From positions 914,942 through 978,941 of the forward strand of contig NZ_JACVON010000001.1 in the NCBI RefSeq assembly GCF_018882385.1: DNA of 64,000 bases. The letters are read 5' to 3'. Below, one piece after another: positions 62,643 to 64,000 of the stretch. The notes below the pieces were generated by a model. It had not been told where the DNA came from and searched no databases. It worked only from the letters and a program-made list of their open reading frames with translations. The position numbers were made by a program, and so were the translations under genes. Origin of the DNA: Polynucleobacter sp. 30F-ANTBAC. GTDB taxonomy: Bacteria > Pseudomonadota > Gammaproteobacteria > Burkholderiales > Burkholderiaceae. How positions within the stretch are numbered: position 1 is the stretch's first letter; every line of letters starts with the position of its first letter.

Positions 62643-63413
62643 CTATACAAATTGCTTTTTTAGTCTTTCGACGTCTTGGTGCTTAGCTCTCAAAACTAAC
62701 TCCGCCTCTCTAACATCCATGAGCATGCGACAAGTTAATAAGTCCCGTAACCACGCTCCGGATTTCATTGCTATAACAGCTTCCTCAAGCAATATTTTTG
62801 ACTCCGATTCCTCGGGCCTGACTCTAACAATCAAACAGGCGTCTTTATTACCATCCAACAGAGTGAGCTCCAAAAACTTCACTTGCGAATACTCGTGCCA
62901 CTTTGAGCTAAGCACATAATCTCTGCTAAACAACTTAAATGCGACCCTGAGGCCAACATCCACAATTAATTGATCAACAAATAAATCGGTTAGTCCTATT
63001 TGCTTATGCCACTTTAGATCTTCAGCTTTAGCATCTGATTGCTTTTTAGGGTATGACCGAGTCTCTTCATATATCCTAAATAACGTTAATGGCAGTTGTT
63101 TTTTGGTAGCTAATTTTTTAGCTAATTCTGCATTGGCAGTGACCTGATAACGCTCTTGAGCTAAATTTTTCTGCAACATTTCAAAATCTCTATCTAAACT
63201 ACCTTGAATGAGATTAATTTCTTCAAGCGCCTTTTTCCATAACGGGTCTTGCTCTGCAACTTGTTTTTCCAGCATTAACTCTGAGGATAAATTCTCTTCG
63301 CTCTTATTTTTAGAGTTTTTGTAAGCCCAAAGGCCAATAAAAAGGAGAGTTATGAAAATGCACAAACCGACTATGACATAGCCTAGATTATTAATTGGGT
63401 AAAAATCTTGCAT
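62643..63413 (-). CDS. Unknown single-pass membrane protein, first gene of the cassette
   Basis: I do not recognise this 256-residue protein. One N-terminal membrane helix (about 11-30), a Glu/Lys-rich coiled coil (about 35-100) and a C-terminal soluble domain (about 125-235) with alternating strands (FLELTLLDGNKDACLIVRVR). It lies 17 bp before the PDZ gene and opens the five-gene cassette. An AT-rich inverted repeat stands just upstream. It diverges from coaE. Confidence 0.68.
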   Translation of the reverse strand: MQDFYPINNLGYVIVGLCIFITLLFIGLWAYKNSKNKSEENLSSELMLEKQVAEQDPLWKKALEEINLIQGSLDRDFEMLQKNLAQERYQVTANAELAKKLATKKQLPLTLFRIYEETRSYPKKQSDAKAEDLKWHKQIGLTDLFVDQLIVDVGLRVAFKLFSRDYVLSSKWHEYSQVKFLELTLLDGNKDACLIVRVRPEESESKILLEEAVIAMKSGAWLRDLLTCRMLMDVREAELVLRAKHQDVERLKKQFV

Positions 63414-63431
63414 TTAACTCTTTTATTATGA

Positions 63432-63454
63432 TTAATATATACAAAGTATATTAA
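63432..63454. promoter_or_regulatory. Inverted repeat in the cassette / coaE divergent gap
   Basis: TTAATATA-N7-TATATTAA, perfect 8-bp arms, 18 bp before the first cassette gene. It contains TATACAAA (63438-63445), which also occurs in the fliF/fleS gap inverted repeat (41985-41992), and both repeats have a 7-bp spacer. Candidate operator; no convincing -35/-10 set was defined. Confidence 0.4.
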
Positions 63455-63501
63455 AAACAAAGGGAATCGGGGCGAAATGTGCCTCTAAAATAGGTAATTC
63501 A

Positions 63502-64000
63502 ATGAATATATCAACCACTTTACCCTCCATAAAGGCTAAGCCCACCATTTTTCGGGTTGGATTAACTGGCGGCATTGGTAGTGGTAAAAGTGCAGCGGCC
63601 CACTGTTTAGAAAAATTGGGAGCCAAAATCATTGATTTTGACAAAATCGCCCATGAAATCACGGGGCCTAACGGTCAAGCCATGCCAAAAATTGCTGAAG
63701 TCTTTGGCTCAAGCTTTATTTTGCCTAATGGGGCTCTCAATAGAGAAAAAATGAGGCATGAAATTTTTCATAATTCTGGCGCCAAAGCTAGATTAGAAGA
63801 GATCACCCACCCCTTGATTAACCAAATATCAGATGACACCCTTGAAAAGGTTAGCTCACAAGCTAATTCTCCCTATGTTGTTTTTGTTGTGCCACTATTT
63901 TTTGAATCAGGCACTTGGTACCAGCAAGAGCCCCCAAGAATAGACCTGGTCGTTGTGGTTGATTGCCCAGAGGAGCTCCAACTATCTAGAGTTCAAGAGA
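63502..64000 (+). CDS. coaE: Dephospho-CoA kinase, N-terminal part (runs off the right edge)
   Basis: Last step of coenzyme A synthesis. The frame from the ATG at 63502 (AGG eight bases upstream) is open to the window end, 166 codons. The P-loop GLTGGIGSGKSAAA lies at residues about 21-34, and DFDKIAHEI and VVFVVPLFFESG match the family. The N-terminus carries about 18 extra residues before the first strand. In many Burkholderiales coaE follows pilD, which here is 47 kb away. Confidence 0.95.
   Translation, partial: MNISTTLPSIKAKPTIFRVGLTGGIGSGKSAAAHCLEKLGAKIIDFDKIAHEITGPNGQAMPKIAEVFGSSFILPNGALNREKMRHEIFHNSGAKARLEEITHPLINQISDDTLEKVSSQANSPYVVFVVPLFFESGTWYQQEPPRIDLVVVVDCPEELQLSRVQE

Noticed and set aside
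63432-63662. Minus-strand open frame of 76 codons at the start of coaE
   Set aside because: Antisense to the coaE P-loop region and overlapping the cassette control region.
1-64000. CRISPR arrays, tRNA/rRNA genes, insertion sequences, integrases
   Set aside because: None recognised on reading both strands; repeats present are the flagellin duplication and short inverted repeats.

Overview
The window looks like a freshwater betaproteobacterium of the Burkholderiales, most like Polynucleobacter. The base composition is moderately AT-rich. The housekeeping order proS / rppH / CNP1-like / proB-obgE-rpmA-rplU / ispB and then pilB-pilC-pilD ... coaE is typical of that group. No tRNA, rRNA, CRISPR array, insertion sequence or integrase was recognised. 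The genus call is inference from gene order and protein style, not from a search.

Layout. 1-6203 is a housekeeping block: partial proS, rppH, a CNP1-like exported protein, glutamate 5-kinase without a PUA domain, Obg GTPase, ribosomal proteins L27 and L21, and the octaprenyl diphosphate synthase gene. 6255-7448 holds a Fic-family AMPylator gene preceded by repeated ACCGCAT motifs. 7449-12234 is a haem uptake operon (TonB receptor, periplasmic binding protein, permease, ATPase) behind a Fur-box-like palindrome. 12492-16852 carries a CorC/HlyC-type membrane protein, a short-form pilB-pilC-pilD set and an adhesin-E-like exported protein. 16849-58355 is an almost complete flagellar regulon in large blocks: flhB; flgBCDEFGHIJKL-motAB; fliFGHIJKMNOPQR; fleS-fleR-fliE; two tandem flagellins-flaG-fliD-fliS plus a FliK-like/FlhB-like pair; flhA-flhF-flhG-fliA; and flgA-flgM-flgN. 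58352-63413 holds five genes read in the same direction as flgAMN: an unknown membrane protein, a PDZ membrane protein, a CheW-like protein, a PilJ-like membrane protein and a protein with an Hpt-like N-terminus and a CheW-like C-terminus. coaE begins at 63502 and runs off the window.

How it works together. The flagellar genes encode rotor, export gate, rod, hook, caps, filament, stator, chaperones, sigma-28/anti-sigma-28 and the polar placement proteins FlhF/FlhG. Control appears sigma-54/FleSR-like: two clear -24/-12 promoters precede flgB and fliD, and no flhDC or fleQ is seen. fliL and the usual cheA/cheY/cheB/cheR genes are also absent. pilD and coaE, which are neighbours in many Burkholderiales, are here separated by about 47 kb of flagellar DNA, so the region reads as one inserted (or elsewhere lost) motility island.

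The most unusual element is the five-gene cassette at 58352-63413. It keeps the order of a Pil-Chp type chemosensory operon (CheW-like, PilJ-like, ChpA-like) but lacks any visible kinase domain and any recognisable methyl-accepting signalling tip, and it is joined to a PDZ-domain membrane protein and to flgAMN.
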